A DNA stretch of 20,828 nucleotides from Chloroflexota bacterium (GCA_020849725.1 JADLAZ010000235.1:1-20828), one strand, 5' to 3'; shown: positions 1 to 7,648, counted from the first letter of the stretch. Notes: a model not told the origin generated them from the sequence alone. Numbers and translations are program-made.

Positions 1-128
1 CGGCTGTGTGGGCCGGGTCGCGTCCAGGCCTTCCCGCGCTGGGTCGAGACCCGCCGCCGTCGGCACGAGCTACGGAACGACGACGTGACGCTTCTGCGCG
101 TCGCCATCCAGGCGGAGCAGCGACAGCC

Positions 129-2252
129 ATGCCCTGGCCGCAACTGACCGACTACCAGGAAGCCATTCAGGCGCCGCGGCGCTGCTTCGCCGACCCGGAG
201 TTGCGCCAGGGTACGCCGTTGCTCGACGGTCTGGGCCTGCCACGCCCCGTGACGGGCGGCTTCGCCAGCGTCTATCAGATCGCCAGTGGCGACCGGCGCT
301 TCGCCGTGCGCTGCTTCAATCGGCCCGCGCCGGATGTAGCCCGGCGCTACCACTTGATCGATCAGCACCTGCGCGCCGCCAACCTGCCAGCGACGGTGCT
401 GTTCGAGTATCTGGCGCGCGGCATTCAGGTGCGTGGCGAGTGGTATCCCGTGCTGAAGATGGAGTGGATCGACGGCGACCCGCTCCACATCTACCTGGCC
501 CGCCACCTGGATCGGCCGTGGGCGATCCGGCTGCTGGCCCACCAGTTCGCACACCTGTGCGCCGACCTGGAGCGCCATGGCATTGCCCACGGCGATCTCC
601 AGCACGGCAACATCCTGGTCGTGGACGGCGCGCTGCGCCTGATCGACTACGATGGCATGTACGTGCCGGCGCTGGCCGGACTGCCGAGCCAGGAGCTTGG
701 CCACCGCAACTACCAGCACCCGCGCCGTGACGCGCGCGACTTCGGCCCGCACCTCGACCATTTCGCGTCCTGGGTCATCTACAGCTCGCTGGTCGCGCTC
801 AGCCTGGAGCCGGCGCTGTGGCGGAACCTCCAGGCAGGGGATGAGTGCCTGCTGCTGCGGCGCGAGGACTTCGACCGACCGGCGACGTCGGCCGCGCTGG
901 CCGCCATGAGTGGTCAGCCTGACCCGAGCGTGGCGCGGTTGGCCACCGCACTGCGGGCGTTGCTGGACGTCGACGACCTGACGCGCTTGCCACCACTGGC
1001 GCAGGCAATCGCCGCGCCGGCGACGGCCGCGCGTGGGCCGGCGCCGCGGCCGGAGTGGGCGCGGCCGGAGTACCTGAGCGCGCCCGCGCCGGCGCCGCTG
1101 ACGCCGCCCACCGATGTGCTGATGGGCGCGCTCGCAGTCGCCGGGCCGGTGGAGGTGGCCGCCGCCGACCTGTCGGAGCGGGCGGTTATGGTGCTGGCGG
1201 TGCTGGTCGCGGTGGCGGCCGCGCTGAGCGTCGCGGGTGGTCGGCTGCCGCCAGTGCTGGCGGCGGCGCTGGCCGGGTCATTCGCGCTGGCGGCGCTGGC
1301 GGCGCTCACCTGGCGCTATCATCAGCGCGGCGAGGTCGCGCGCAAGCGCGGGTTGCGGGCCGAGGCGCGGGACCTGACCCGATCGGTCAGTCACCTGGAG
1401 CGGCGGCTGGCGCGGCTGGCCGCCGCCCTCGATGGCGTCAGCCGCGATGAGAACCGCGCGCTGGCTCGGCTGACGCCGAAGCTCCAGGCCGTGGACCAGC
1501 GTCAGGCAACCGAGCTGGCGCGCATCGGGAAGCGCCTGAAGACGGTCACCGACCACGTCGATGGCGAGCGCCAGCGCCTGACGGCGGCCGAGGCGACCGA
1601 GGAGGCCCAGGCGCTGCGGCGCTGGCATGACCAGCTCGTCGACCAGCGCCTCGGCCGCCTCTGGGTCATGACCGCGCCGATCGCCGGCCTGGGCGTCGGC
1701 CTGAAGGCGCGACTGCTGGCCGCCGGCATTCACTCGGCGGCCGACATCGTCCACGTGCGGGCACAGGTCGGCGGCGATAGCGTCGAGATCGTCGTGCGTG
1801 GCATCGGGCCGGTGCGGGTAGCGGGTGTTGGGCCGACGCGAGCGGCGGCGCTGGCCGCCTGGCGGCGCGGCCAGGAGGCCGAAGCACGGGCTTCCCTCCC
1901 GACCACCTTGCCGCCCGCGCAGCGCAACGCCTTGCGTGCTCGCTACGCCAGCCGTCGGTCGGCGCTGGATGCGCGACGCGCGGCGGCCGTCGCGCAGGCG
2001 CAAGCGGGCGGCGATCGGGTGCGGCTAACGGTTGGCCGCCAGCGGGCCGCTCTCGAGCAGCAGGTGACCGCAGTGCGCGAGCGCCACGGGCGCGAGCGGC
2101 AGCGGCTGGAGCGTGACCAGGCCGAGGCCCGGCAGCTCCTGGCCGAGCAGCAGGCGCGGACCATCGTCGTGCGGGGGGAGCTAGCGACCTACCAGGCGGT
2201 GACGGTGCGCGCCTACGTGCGCCAGTTGGTCTGGCTGTCGCATGGCGCCTGA
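129..2252 (+). CDS. YegI-like protein: kinase-fold domain, two membrane segments, coiled coil and helix-hairpin-helix
   Basis: The architecture matches COG4248 (E. coli YegI type), proteins joining a kinase-like domain to a helix-hairpin-helix (HhH) DNA-binding domain; function is poorly known. In the 707-residue product a glycine-rich loop is at 43-49, the catalytic-loop equivalent HGDLQHGN at 154-161 (D156, N161), and the DFG equivalent at 173-175 reads DYD. The usual VAIK lysine is arginine (FAVR, R61), so phosphotransfer may be weak or absent. Hydrophobic segments at about 352-370 and 375-395 precede a charged coiled coil (about 400-500). A GLGVGLKARLLAAGI..GIGPVRVAGVGPTRA region (about 520-575) fits paired HhH motifs, and the C-terminus is again coiled coil. 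I chose ATG 129 because GGAG lies 11 nt upstream and the first kinase strand follows soon after; the frame stays open to GTG at 6. Convergent with the next gene, 13 nt apart. Confidence 0.8.
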   Translation: MPWPQLTDYQEAIQAPRRCFADPELRQGTPLLDGLGLPRPVTGGFASVYQIASGDRRFAVRCFNRPAPDVARRYHLIDQHLRAANLPATVLFEYLARGIQVRGEWYPVLKMEWIDGDPLHIYLARHLDRPWAIRLLAHQFAHLCADLERHGIAHGDLQHGNILVVDGALRLIDYDGMYVPALAGLPSQELGHRNYQHPRRDARDFGPHLDHFASWVIYSSLVALSLEPALWRNLQAGDECLLLRREDFDRPATSAALAAMSGQPDPSVARLATALRALLDVDDLTRLPPLAQAIAAPATAARGPAPRPEWARPEYLSAPAPAPLTPPTDVLMGALAVAGPVEVAAADLSERAVMVLAVLVAVAAALSVAGGRLPPVLAAALAGSFALAALAALTWRYHQRGEVARKRGLRAEARDLTRSVSHLERRLARLAAALDGVSRDENRALARLTPKLQAVDQRQATELARIGKRLKTVTDHVDGERQRLTAAEATEEAQALRRWHDQLVDQRLGRLWVMTAPIAGLGVGLKARLLAAGIHSAADIVHVRAQVGGDSVEIVVRGIGPVRVAGVGPTRAAALAAWRRGQEAEARASLPTTLPPAQRNALRARYASRRSALDARRAAAVAQAQAGGDRVRLTVGRQRAALEQQVTAVRERHGRERQRLERDQAEARQLLAEQQARTIVVRGELATYQAVTVRAYVRQLVWLSHGA

Positions 2253-2265
2253 AGGCTGACGGGCG

Positions 2266-3051
2266 TCACGGGCGCGGCTGACAGTCGTGGCCGAAGCGCA
2301 GGTTGACCGGCGTGCCGCTGATGATGAAAGTGTAGCCGTCGCGGTTGTACTCGATGCGGGCGACGGCGTCGGCCGGTGCACCGCGGGTGCGCGCCTGCTG
2401 CCACAGCGCGGCTGCTGTGCAGACCGGCGGTGGCGCCAGCGCGGTCGCGGTCGCGGTCGGCGCCTCGGTGCGCCGGTCCAGGCCGGTCGTGATGTAGTCG
2501 ATGGCACTGCCGCCGGTGGCGCTGACCCGCCGGCGCTGACCCGGTTCGGAGAAGCGCACGACGACCGGCTCGTACCAGACGCCACTGGCCGACCCCCCGG
2601 CGCCGACCGGCGGCGCGTTCGGCGGCGGCTGGGCCAGCCGGCGCGCGAAGCGGTACTCGGCATCGGGTGTGGGCCGGTAGCTCGCCTGCAAGTCGAGCGT
2701 GCCGTCGCTGCGCACGCCGCCCAGGCGGATCGCGACCAGCTCGGCGCCATCGCCGGCGAACTCACGTGCTGTGGCCAGACCGGCGGCCGGGTCGAAACGG
2801 TGCGGGTCACCTGGAATCGGGCGCTGCTCGATGCCGAACTCCGACTTGAGCAGCCCGTCGGGCCGCAGGATGTCTTCAAGCGAGAGGGACGCCGGTAGAA
2901 AGCGCTCGACCCCCAGGCCGGGCATGAGGCCCAGCGCCAGCCGTGGCACGACGATGCCGGCGACACCGACCAGGACCATCAGGGCGATAAAGCTGCCCAG
3001 GCAGCACCCAAGCCTGCGCCTCGGCGCGCCTCTGACGACCCGGACCTCCAT
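2266..3051 (-). CDS. Membrane-anchored protein of unknown function
   Basis: A 261-residue product I do not recognise. A basic N-terminus (RGAPRRR) is followed by one hydrophobic segment at about 16-40, which predicts a single-pass protein with most of the chain outside the membrane. The rest is proline- and alanine-rich with few cysteines and no motif I can name; a central 60-residue stretch rich in P, T and A (about 145-210) looks like a linker between two small folded parts. ATG 3051 has a good Shine-Dalgarno (GGAGG, 6 nt spacing). It lies 21 nt downstream of the MglA-like gene and is probably cotranscribed with it, so a role as an envelope-side partner of the GTPase module is possible, but nothing in the sequence proves it. 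Confidence 0.7.
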   Translation of the reverse strand: MEVRVVRGAPRRRLGCCLGSFIALMVLVGVAGIVVPRLALGLMPGLGVERFLPASLSLEDILRPDGLLKSEFGIEQRPIPGDPHRFDPAAGLATAREFAGDGAELVAIRLGGVRSDGTLDLQASYRPTPDAEYRFARRLAQPPPNAPPVGAGGSASGVWYEPVVVRFSEPGQRRRVSATGGSAIDYITTGLDRRTEAPTATATALAPPPVCTAAALWQQARTRGAPADAVARIEYNRDGYTFIISGTPVNLRFGHDCQPRP

Positions 3052-3072
3052 GCCTGCCCTCCGTGCTGCCGG

Positions 3073-3663
3073 CTACAGCTTGTTCGTCACCAGCTTGCAG
3101 ATCGCCCGCAGCGTCTCGAAGACGCCGGTGCCGTCGCGCGCGACGGCCTCGAAGCGCGGCACCTTGATCGAGTTCAGGTAGCGGTCCAGGATCGGCACCG
3201 GCAGGGCGGTCGGCACGTCACGCTTGTTGTACTGGAGAACGAGCGGGTAGTCGGTGAAGCGCTTGCCCTGTGATTTGACGTTGTGCGACAGCTCGGTCAA
3301 GCTCTCCAGATTGTCCTTGAGGCGGTCGCGGTTCGAGTCTGCGACAAACACGACGCCGTCGGCGCCATTGAGTACGGCGACGCGGGTGCGCTCGTAGAGT
3401 ACCTGGCCGGGCACAGTGTAGAGGTGGAACCGGATGGTGAAGCCGTGGATCTTACCAAGGTCGAGCGGCAGGAAGTCAAAGAACAGCGTGCGCTCTGTCT
3501 CGGTGGCGATCGACAGCAGGTTGCCCTTGGTCTCCTGCGGGATGCGCTTGTGGATGACCTGTAGATTGGTCGTCTTGCCGCACAGGCCCGGGCCATAGTA
3601 GACAATCTTGCCGTGGATCTCGCGGGCCGCGACGTTGATCAGCGCCATCGTTACATCTGCCAT
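3073..3663 (-). CDS. MglA-like small Ras-superfamily GTPase
   Basis: Cytosolic GTP-binding switch of the MglA family, which in Myxococcus sets cell polarity with a Roadblock-domain partner (MglB) acting as GTPase-activating protein. The 196-residue chain has the P-loop GPGLCGKT (24-31), the MglA-type switch sequence TETERTLFFDFLP (54-66), the PM3 segment TVPGQ (83-87) in place of DxxG, and the guanine-specificity motif NKRD (146-149). Length is normal for the family. The start is uncertain: ATG 3663 gives MADVTMALINVAAREI, while the ATG at 3648 (MALINVAAREI) matches the known N-terminus of Myxococcus MglA better; neither has a strong ribosome-binding site. A Roadblock gene ends 52 nt upstream, consistent with a GTPase/GAP-like pair in one operon. 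Confidence 0.92.
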   Translation of the reverse strand: MADVTMALINVAAREIHGKIVYYGPGLCGKTTNLQVIHKRIPQETKGNLLSIATETERTLFFDFLPLDLGKIHGFTIRFHLYTVPGQVLYERTRVAVLNGADGVVFVADSNRDRLKDNLESLTELSHNVKSQGKRFTDYPLVLQYNKRDVPTALPVPILDRYLNSIKVPRFEAVARDGTGVFETLRAICKLVTNKL

Positions 3664-3715
3664 CCTGGGATGAGCCGGCCAGCGCGCCCCATCCCGCTGC
3701 TCTTGCGTCCCGCGG

Positions 3716-4213
3716 CTACTCCGCCTTAAAGATCAGATCGACGGTGTCACGCCCGACAGTCCGGAGCGTCGGCGCCAGGTCGGCACGCCGCTGGACGTTC
3801 TGCGCCCTGACCATCAGCAGGACGGCCTCAAGCTCTTTGGTCGCCTTGCGCGACAGGATCTTGACCAGGCCAAGGTGGGCTTGTTGCTTGAAGACAACGA
3901 CGAGGATCCACTGATCGTCCACCAACTCGGTGAACAGGTTCTCGTTGCGGCCTTCCTGGAAGAGGACTCGGAAGTCCTTCTCCTTCAGCAGGCGGGCGAC
4001 CTCCCGCGATGAGGCGAAGGTGCCGGCCAGGAGCGCGCCGAGTGGAATGCCTTCGGCGCGGTAGGCGTCGCCCTCGGCGGCGATGATCTGCCCGGCGCGG
4101 TCGAGCACCATGCCGTAGCTGGCCTCAGTGCCGGCGACCAGATGCCCGAGCGTCCGGGAGATCATGCCCCCTTCTTCGGGACCAACGATCAGGCTAGAGA
4201 GATGCGGATCCAT
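3716..4213 (-). CDS. Roadblock/LC7-domain protein, probable MglA partner
   Basis: A 165-residue protein whose central part (about 22-125) has the Roadblock/LC7 pattern: a strand ending in GMVLDRAGQIIAAEG, a helix (LGALLAGTFASSREVARLL), then paired strands ENLFTELVDDQWILVVVFKQQAHLGLVK and a C-terminal helix. Roadblock dimers bind and regulate small GTPases of the MglA type. It lies immediately upstream of the MglA-like gene in the same orientation, so a GTPase-regulator role is likely. ATG 4213 is preceded by GGAGG at 5 nt; the open frame upstream is the tail of an unrelated frame and does not look coding. The C-terminal 40 residues (MVRAQNVQRRADLAPTLRTV) extend beyond a minimal Roadblock fold. 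Confidence 0.85.
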   Translation of the reverse strand: MDPHLSSLIVGPEEGGMISRTLGHLVAGTEASYGMVLDRAGQIIAAEGDAYRAEGIPLGALLAGTFASSREVARLLKEKDFRVLFQEGRNENLFTELVDDQWILVVVFKQQAHLGLVKILSRKATKELEAVLLMVRAQNVQRRADLAPTLRTVGRDTVDLIFKAE

Positions 4214-4319
4214 TACCACCTCCGGCCTGGTCAGCCACTCGACCACGCACGGCCGCGCTGCTTGATTCCGAGGGACTGGGACGATCGATGTGTCGGACCA
4301 CGATGATCGGATCCATCCC

Positions 4320-5006
4320 CTAGCGCACGGTCTGGTCGTGGGGGCCGACACGTGCCGGGTTGGCGGGCGCGCGTTGTTCCAGCCTGACGTGGCGGCCATC
4401 CCGGCGCACGCGGCCTTCGCCGAACCACTGGATGACGGACGGGAGTAGCTCGTGCTCGGCCGCCAGGATGCGCGCGGCCAGGGATTCCTCGGTGTCATCG
4501 TCACGCACTGTCACGGCCTGCTGAGCGATGATGGGACCGCCGTCGACGACGTTGTCGACCAGATGAACCGTGCAGCCGGTAACCTTGACGCCGAACGCCA
4601 GTGCCGCCGCCTGCGCGTGGAGCGTGCCGGCAAAGGCCGGCAGCAGCGAGGGGTGCACGTTGACAATGCGATCCGGAAAGCGAGCAATCACGCCGGGGTC
4701 GAGGATTCGGTTGAAGCCGGCAGTGACGACTAACTCTGCTCCGTGGGCGTCCAACGCGTCGGCAATGGCGGCGTGGTGGGCCGTGCGGTCTGGGTAGTCG
4801 CGCTGGGGAATGCAGATCGCCGGCACACTGGCCTCCGCCGCCCGCGCCAGCGCTGGCGCGTCGCTCCGATTGCTGATCACCACGACCACCTCCGCCGCGG
4901 TCACTCGCCCCGCGACGATCGCGTCCAGAATCGCTTGCAGGTTGCTGCCGCGCCCGGAGACCAGCACGCCAACCCGGAGTCGCGCCTGGCGCTCGCCACC
5001 TGTCAT
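4320..5006 (-). CDS. purN: Phosphoribosylglycinamide formyltransferase
   Basis: Transfers a formyl group from 10-formyl-tetrahydrofolate to GAR, the third step of purine synthesis, in the cytosol. The 228-residue product has the phosphate-binding loop SGRGSNLQAI (17-26), the catalytic NVHPSLLPAF segment with N116 and H118, and DNVVDGGPII with D155, matching N106, H108 and D144 of the E. coli enzyme. The folate-side FMRIL motif reads FNRIL (98-102), a small departure. Length is normal with a short C-terminal extension. ATG 5006 lacks a clear Shine-Dalgarno but overlaps, as ATGA, the stop of a possible 37-codon ORF. The gene sits between two Roadblock genes, an unusual place for a purine gene. 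Next gene downstream is 106 nt away. Confidence 0.95.
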   Translation of the reverse strand: MTGGERQARLRVGVLVSGRGSNLQAILDAIVAGRVTAAEVVVVISNRSDAPALARAAEASVPAICIPQRDYPDRTAHHAAIADALDAHGAELVVTAGFNRILDPGVIARFPDRIVNVHPSLLPAFAGTLHAQAAALAFGVKVTGCTVHLVDNVVDGGPIIAQQAVTVRDDDTEESLAARILAAEHELLPSVIQWFGEGRVRRDGRHVRLEQRAPANPARVGPHDQTVR

Positions 5007-5116
5007 GACTCTATCGTCACCGGTGCGGCCAAATTGAGAGCCTCGACGGCTGTGCCGGCGAAGAGTGCTGTAGACAACGCGGCGCGCACGCCAGCGCGGC
5101 GGCAGCAATCGGCCAT
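5003..5116 (-). CDS. Possible 37-codon ORF translationally coupled to purN
   Basis: A short frame starting MADCCRRAGVRAALST, with GGGAG about 9 nt before its ATG, ends in a TGA that overlaps the purN ATG as ATGA. Since purN has no clear ribosome-binding site of its own, this ORF may act by translational coupling rather than through its product. The middle of the peptide is mildly hydrophobic. Length, lack of recognisable family and the ease with which short frames arise at this GC content make it uncertain. The frame is open further upstream to ATG 5275, but that part is rich in R, P and G as in non-coding frames. Confidence 0.35.
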   Translation of the reverse strand: MADCCRRAGVRAALSTALFAGTAVEALNLAAPVTIES

Positions 5117-5240
5117 CGGTCTCACTCCCTTGCCTCCGCGGCGCCGCGCTTGGCCGCCGGCTGGCTCGCACGATTGCCCCGCGGTCGGTCCCGGTCCGCT
5201 GGTGTGCCGGTTCGGCCGGCCACCTCGCGGCCGGCGGCCA

Positions 5241-5606
5241 TCACGTCGTGGTAACCCGGACCAACTCCTGGGCATAGCGGCGCATCACCAGGCGAAGCCG
5301 GCCGAGGTTAGCGTCGCGCGGCGCGACGATGACAAGCCCGAGGTCGTCGTCGAGCGGCTGCATGAGCAGCAGCCCGTCGTCGAACTCGATGCTGACGAGG
5401 TGCGGCGTGCCGCGCCCCAGTTCCCCGCCGATGGCGCGGGCCATGAGCAGGCCGTTGCAGGCGGCGACGGCGGCGACGCTTGCGTCGATATCAGGGTTGC
5501 CGGCGGCCGCATCGATGAGCAGCCCATCCATGGTAACCACGGCAATGAGGTCCGTCCCATCGGCCGCCTGCAGCTTTCGCAACAACCGTGTCAGTTCCGC
5601 CGTCAT
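5241..5606 (-). CDS. Small Roadblock/LC7-domain protein
   Basis: A 121-residue single-domain protein with the Roadblock/LC7 order: N-terminal helix (TAELTRLLRKLQA), strand DLIAVVTMDGLLIDAA, the long helix DASVAAVAACNGLLMARAIGGEL (about 40-62), strands PHLVSIEFDDGLLLMQPLDDDLGLVIVA, and a final helix (LGRLRLVMRRYAQELV). Such proteins dimerise and bind MglA/Ras-like GTPases. ATG 5606 is preceded by GGGGGAG at suitable spacing and the Roadblock fold begins directly after it; an upstream in-frame start at 5681 would add an arginine-rich tail and is rejected. It is the first gene of the minus-strand series that also holds purN, the second Roadblock gene and the MglA-like gene. Confidence 0.82.
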   Translation of the reverse strand: MTAELTRLLRKLQAADGTDLIAVVTMDGLLIDAAAGNPDIDASVAAVAACNGLLMARAIGGELGRGTPHLVSIEFDDGLLLMQPLDDDLGLVIVAPRDANLGRLRLVMRRYAQELVRVTTT

Positions 5607-5648
5607 CGCTCTCCCCCGCCTGCCGTCGCTCCGATAGGATCTACGTCG

Positions 5649-5678
5649 AGTATACGCTGCCGCGTGGGCGGCACCTAG
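5649..5678 (-). promoter_or_regulatory. Probable promoter of the Roadblock/purN/mglA-like series
   Basis: A good -10 hexamer TATACT (5649-5654, read on the minus strand) lies about 43 nt upstream of ATG 5606. The -35 side (TAGGTG at 17 nt spacing) is poor, so the assignment rests mostly on the -10 and on its place in the gap after the carboxypeptidase gene. Confidence 0.4.
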
Positions 5679-5740
5679 CATCGGGCGCGCTTGTCCCGAC
5701 CAAAGTACTAGCGGTGAACCGCGCGCGCGCCAGAGTGGCT

Positions 5741-6784
5741 TCAGGCGACGGCAGCGCCGTCGATGGCGAACCGGTCGGTGGCGCTGTCAAGCGTTGCCGG
5801 TACACCGTTGGGCAGGCTCCACTTAGGCCAGGAGTGGCCGGTGTCGGCGTCGGCCAGCACCACCGGCGGTGGCACCAGCGCGGCCGTGGCCGCCAGCACT
5901 GCCGCATCGAGCGCAGCCGGCGTGTCACTGCTCGGCCACGGCCGAGCGACGACGATGCCGGCCAGGCCGCTCAGCCGATCGCGCGCCTGCAGCCGGCCGA
6001 GCGTGTCCGCCAGATGATCGGCGCGGTCGCGGTAGGAGTCGAGGCACCAGAGGGCGCCGTCCAGCGTGGGCGCCAGCCCGGCCTCAACCAGCGCCAGCAG
6101 CATGCGCGGGCTGGCGACGACCAGACGGCCGGTGGCGTGGCCGGGCCGGAGCCAGCGCCGTCCACCCATGCGGGGCCGGGCCGGCAGCCCGCGCAGCGAC
6201 TGCGGCGGCACCTGGCTGGCATACCAGGGGTCGGCTGTGGACAGTGGTCCCGTCGCCGCGGCCACGCCCATCACGGCCAGCGCCTGGACCAGCATCGGCT
6301 CGGCCGGCCCGGCGGCCCACTGCAGCGCCGACGGGCCGTCGATCGTGACCAGATCGGCCTGGGTGTGGGCAGCGAGCGCGACGTGGGCGAAGTCGCTGAA
6401 GCCACACAGCAGCTTCGGGTCGCGCCGCAGTGCCGGCCAATCAAGGAGCCCGGCGCGAAGGAGCCGGTCGGCGCCGCCGCCGCCCCAGGCCGCTAGCACC
6501 AGCCGCACCGCCGGGTCGGCAAAGGCCGCGTTCAGGTCGGAGGCCCGCTCCTCGTCGCGGCCGGCCAGCATCACGCCGGCCGGCTCGCCGTCGGCCGCCG
6601 GCGGTGTCCAGCGCGCGCCGACATGCGGGCCGATGCGGACGCGCAGCCCGGCTTGCTCCAGGCCGGCGATCGCGCCGTGAAGGCCGGCCAGCGGCTCGTC
6701 GCCCGGCAGCGCCCGCGACGGATTGACGATCGTCACCAGATCGCCCGCCCGCAGGCGTGGTGGCCGGACAAACGGTGCTGACAC
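5741..6784 (-). CDS. S66-family LD-carboxypeptidase/MccF-like serine peptidase
   Basis: S66 peptidases cleave L,D-bonds of recycled muropeptides (LdcA) or inactivate microcin-C-type adenylated peptides (MccF). The 347-residue product shows LRAGDLVTIVNPSR at the N-terminus, the nucleophile motif CGFSD (S130), the GRLVVASPRMLL segment (219-230) in place of the usual GGNL, and the histidine loop DTGHSWPKWSLPNG (H317). The acidic triad member, normally Glu after a hydrophobic strand (FLET), appears as Asp in LWCLDSYR (D249). The family's GGYG loop reads AWGGGG. Start is GTG 6784 with GGGAGG 4 nt upstream. It lies downstream of the tRNA terminator and is separated by 134 nt from the Roadblock gene. 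Muropeptide recycling is the likelier role; self-immunity is the alternative. Confidence 0.85.
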   Translation of the reverse strand: MSAPFVRPPRLRAGDLVTIVNPSRALPGDEPLAGLHGAIAGLEQAGLRVRIGPHVGARWTPPAADGEPAGVMLAGRDEERASDLNAAFADPAVRLVLAAWGGGGADRLLRAGLLDWPALRRDPKLLCGFSDFAHVALAAHTQADLVTIDGPSALQWAAGPAEPMLVQALAVMGVAAATGPLSTADPWYASQVPPQSLRGLPARPRMGGRRWLRPGHATGRLVVASPRMLLALVEAGLAPTLDGALWCLDSYRDRADHLADTLGRLQARDRLSGLAGIVVARPWPSSDTPAALDAAVLAATAALVPPPVVLADADTGHSWPKWSLPNGVPATLDSATDRFAIDGAAVA

Positions 6785-6806
6785 GACGCCTCCCGCGCTG
6801 GTCCAC

Positions 6807-6836
6807 CGAACGAAAGACCCCGCCGCGGCGGGGTCA
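6807..6836 (-). terminator. Intrinsic terminator of the tRNA-Tyr transcript
   Basis: A perfect 20-bp palindrome at 6816-6835 (GACCCCGCCG and its mirror) is followed, on the minus strand, by TTTCGTTCG. It lies 31 nt after the end of tRNA-Tyr and 31 nt before the GTG of the carboxypeptidase-like gene, so it should end tRNA transcription. Confidence 0.75.
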
Positions 6837-6866
6837 AGCCCGGCCCGGCGGGGCCGCAGGTCGCGA

Positions 6867-6949
6867 TGGGCGGTGGCGGATTCGAACCACCGAAGGCGTA
6901 CGCCAGCTGATTTACAGTCAGCCCCCGTTGGCCACTTGGGTAACCGCCC
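6867..6949 (-). tRNA. trnY: tRNA-Tyr(GTA)
   Basis: An 83-nt class II tRNA. The acceptor stem GGCGGT/ACCGCC, the D-arm, the anticodon stem-loop CTGACTGTAAATCAG with GTA at 6913-6915, a long variable arm (GGCGTACGCC region) and the T-arm GGTTCGAATCC are all present; the discriminator base is A. CCA is not encoded. Confidence 0.95.
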
Positions 6950-7014
6950 GAAAAACGAATGGCGCCGGTGAGGTGGTGCGCGTGCGCGCCGCCGACCCTC
7001 GCCAAGCCCCTCGT
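6950..7014. other. Leader of tRNA-Tyr
   Basis: Part of the 325-nt space between the two tRNA genes (6950-7274). Apart from the tRNA-Tyr promoter I see no gene, repeat or hairpin of note here; short open frames have non-coding composition. Confidence 0.6.
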
Positions 7015-7043
7015 ATTCTGCCGCATCGCGGCGGCGCTGTCAA
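7015..7043 (-). promoter_or_regulatory. Sigma-70-type promoter of tRNA-Tyr
   Basis: TTGACA (7038-7043) and CAGAAT (7015-7020) stand on the minus strand with a 17-nt spacer, predicting a start near 7008, about 60 nt before the mature tRNA. A second TTGACA at 7113-7118 has no -10 at a usable distance. Confidence 0.6.
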
Positions 7044-7274
7044 CGGCCGCCGTGCGCCGCTAGACGAAGATGTCCAGCGGCAGGAGCACAAACCTGCGCA
7101 CTCGCCGCCGAGTGTCAAGGCGTTGCGGGGTGATCAGGGCAGGCGCACGTACCGGCGCACCCGCGCACCAGCCGAGTTCACCCCACTCGCGCGTGAGCGC
7201 GACGCTCTACCTCGATGCGGCGGGCATCAACAGCCAGGGACTGGGCATCAAGCGTGAGAGGCATCATCCGCGGA

Positions 7275-7347
7275 AGCCGACGACAGGAATCGAACCCGCA
7301 ACCTGCTGTTTACAAAACAGCTGCTCTGCCAATTGAGCTACGCCGGC
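7275..7347 (-). tRNA. trnT: tRNA-Thr(TGT)
   Basis: A 73-nt tRNA with acceptor stem GCCGGCG/CGTCGGC (one G-T pair), D-arm TAGCTCAATTGGCAGAGC, anticodon stem GCTGT/ACAGC with loop TTTGTAA giving TGT, and T-arm GGGTTCGATTCC. The discriminator is T. CCA is not encoded. Confidence 0.95.
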
Positions 7348-7462
7348 CCAGAATCATGGCTTCCCGACGGCGAATCTTTGGCCTCGACCTCCGCGATGGG
7401 GTCTGAATTGTCCTGCTGATGCACCTGTGCGGCGCGACACCCTGTCTCCAAACTCCGCCGAA

Positions 7463-7490
7463 AGTATAGCAAAACCCCTCGGGAAGTCCA
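7463..7490 (-). promoter_or_regulatory. Extended -10 promoter of tRNA-Thr
   Basis: On the minus strand TGCTATACT is a perfect extended -10 (TATACT at 7463-7468), with TGGACT (7485-7490) 16 nt upstream as a fair -35. The predicted start near 7456 leaves a leader of about 110 nt before tRNA-Thr. One copy of the AAACCCCTCGG repeat fills the spacer. Confidence 0.6.
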
Positions 7491-7544
7491 GACGCCGCCC
7501 CGCGGACGCGCCGAAACCCCTCGGAAACCCCCGGAAAACTCCCC
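7472..7544. repeat. AAACCCCTCGG repeats at the tRNA/accessory boundary
   Basis: AAACCCCTCGG occurs exactly at 7472-7482 and 7514-7524; a variant AAACCCCCGG follows directly at 7525-7534, and AAAACTCCCC ends the run. The first copy lies in the spacer of the tRNA-Thr promoter. The rest of 7348-7648 shows no gene; composition here is less coding-like than in flanking genes. Confidence 0.6.
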
Positions 7545-7648
7545 AGTACCGCTGCGGCGCCGCTCGCATGACATCATCGACCGCCGATCGAACGTCTATC
7601 AGGCAGGGGGCCGGCGGCGGCCCGATGGGGGAGCGGGAAGGTAAGGCA

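Noticed and set aside
7275..7347. tRNA-Thr as attachment site for the accessory block
   Set aside because: Its 3' end faces away from the block, no repeat of the tRNA 3' end is seen at the other side, and no integrase is in the window.
7472..7544. CRISPR-like array
   Set aside because: Repeats are only 10-11 bp, with irregular spacing and no cas gene.
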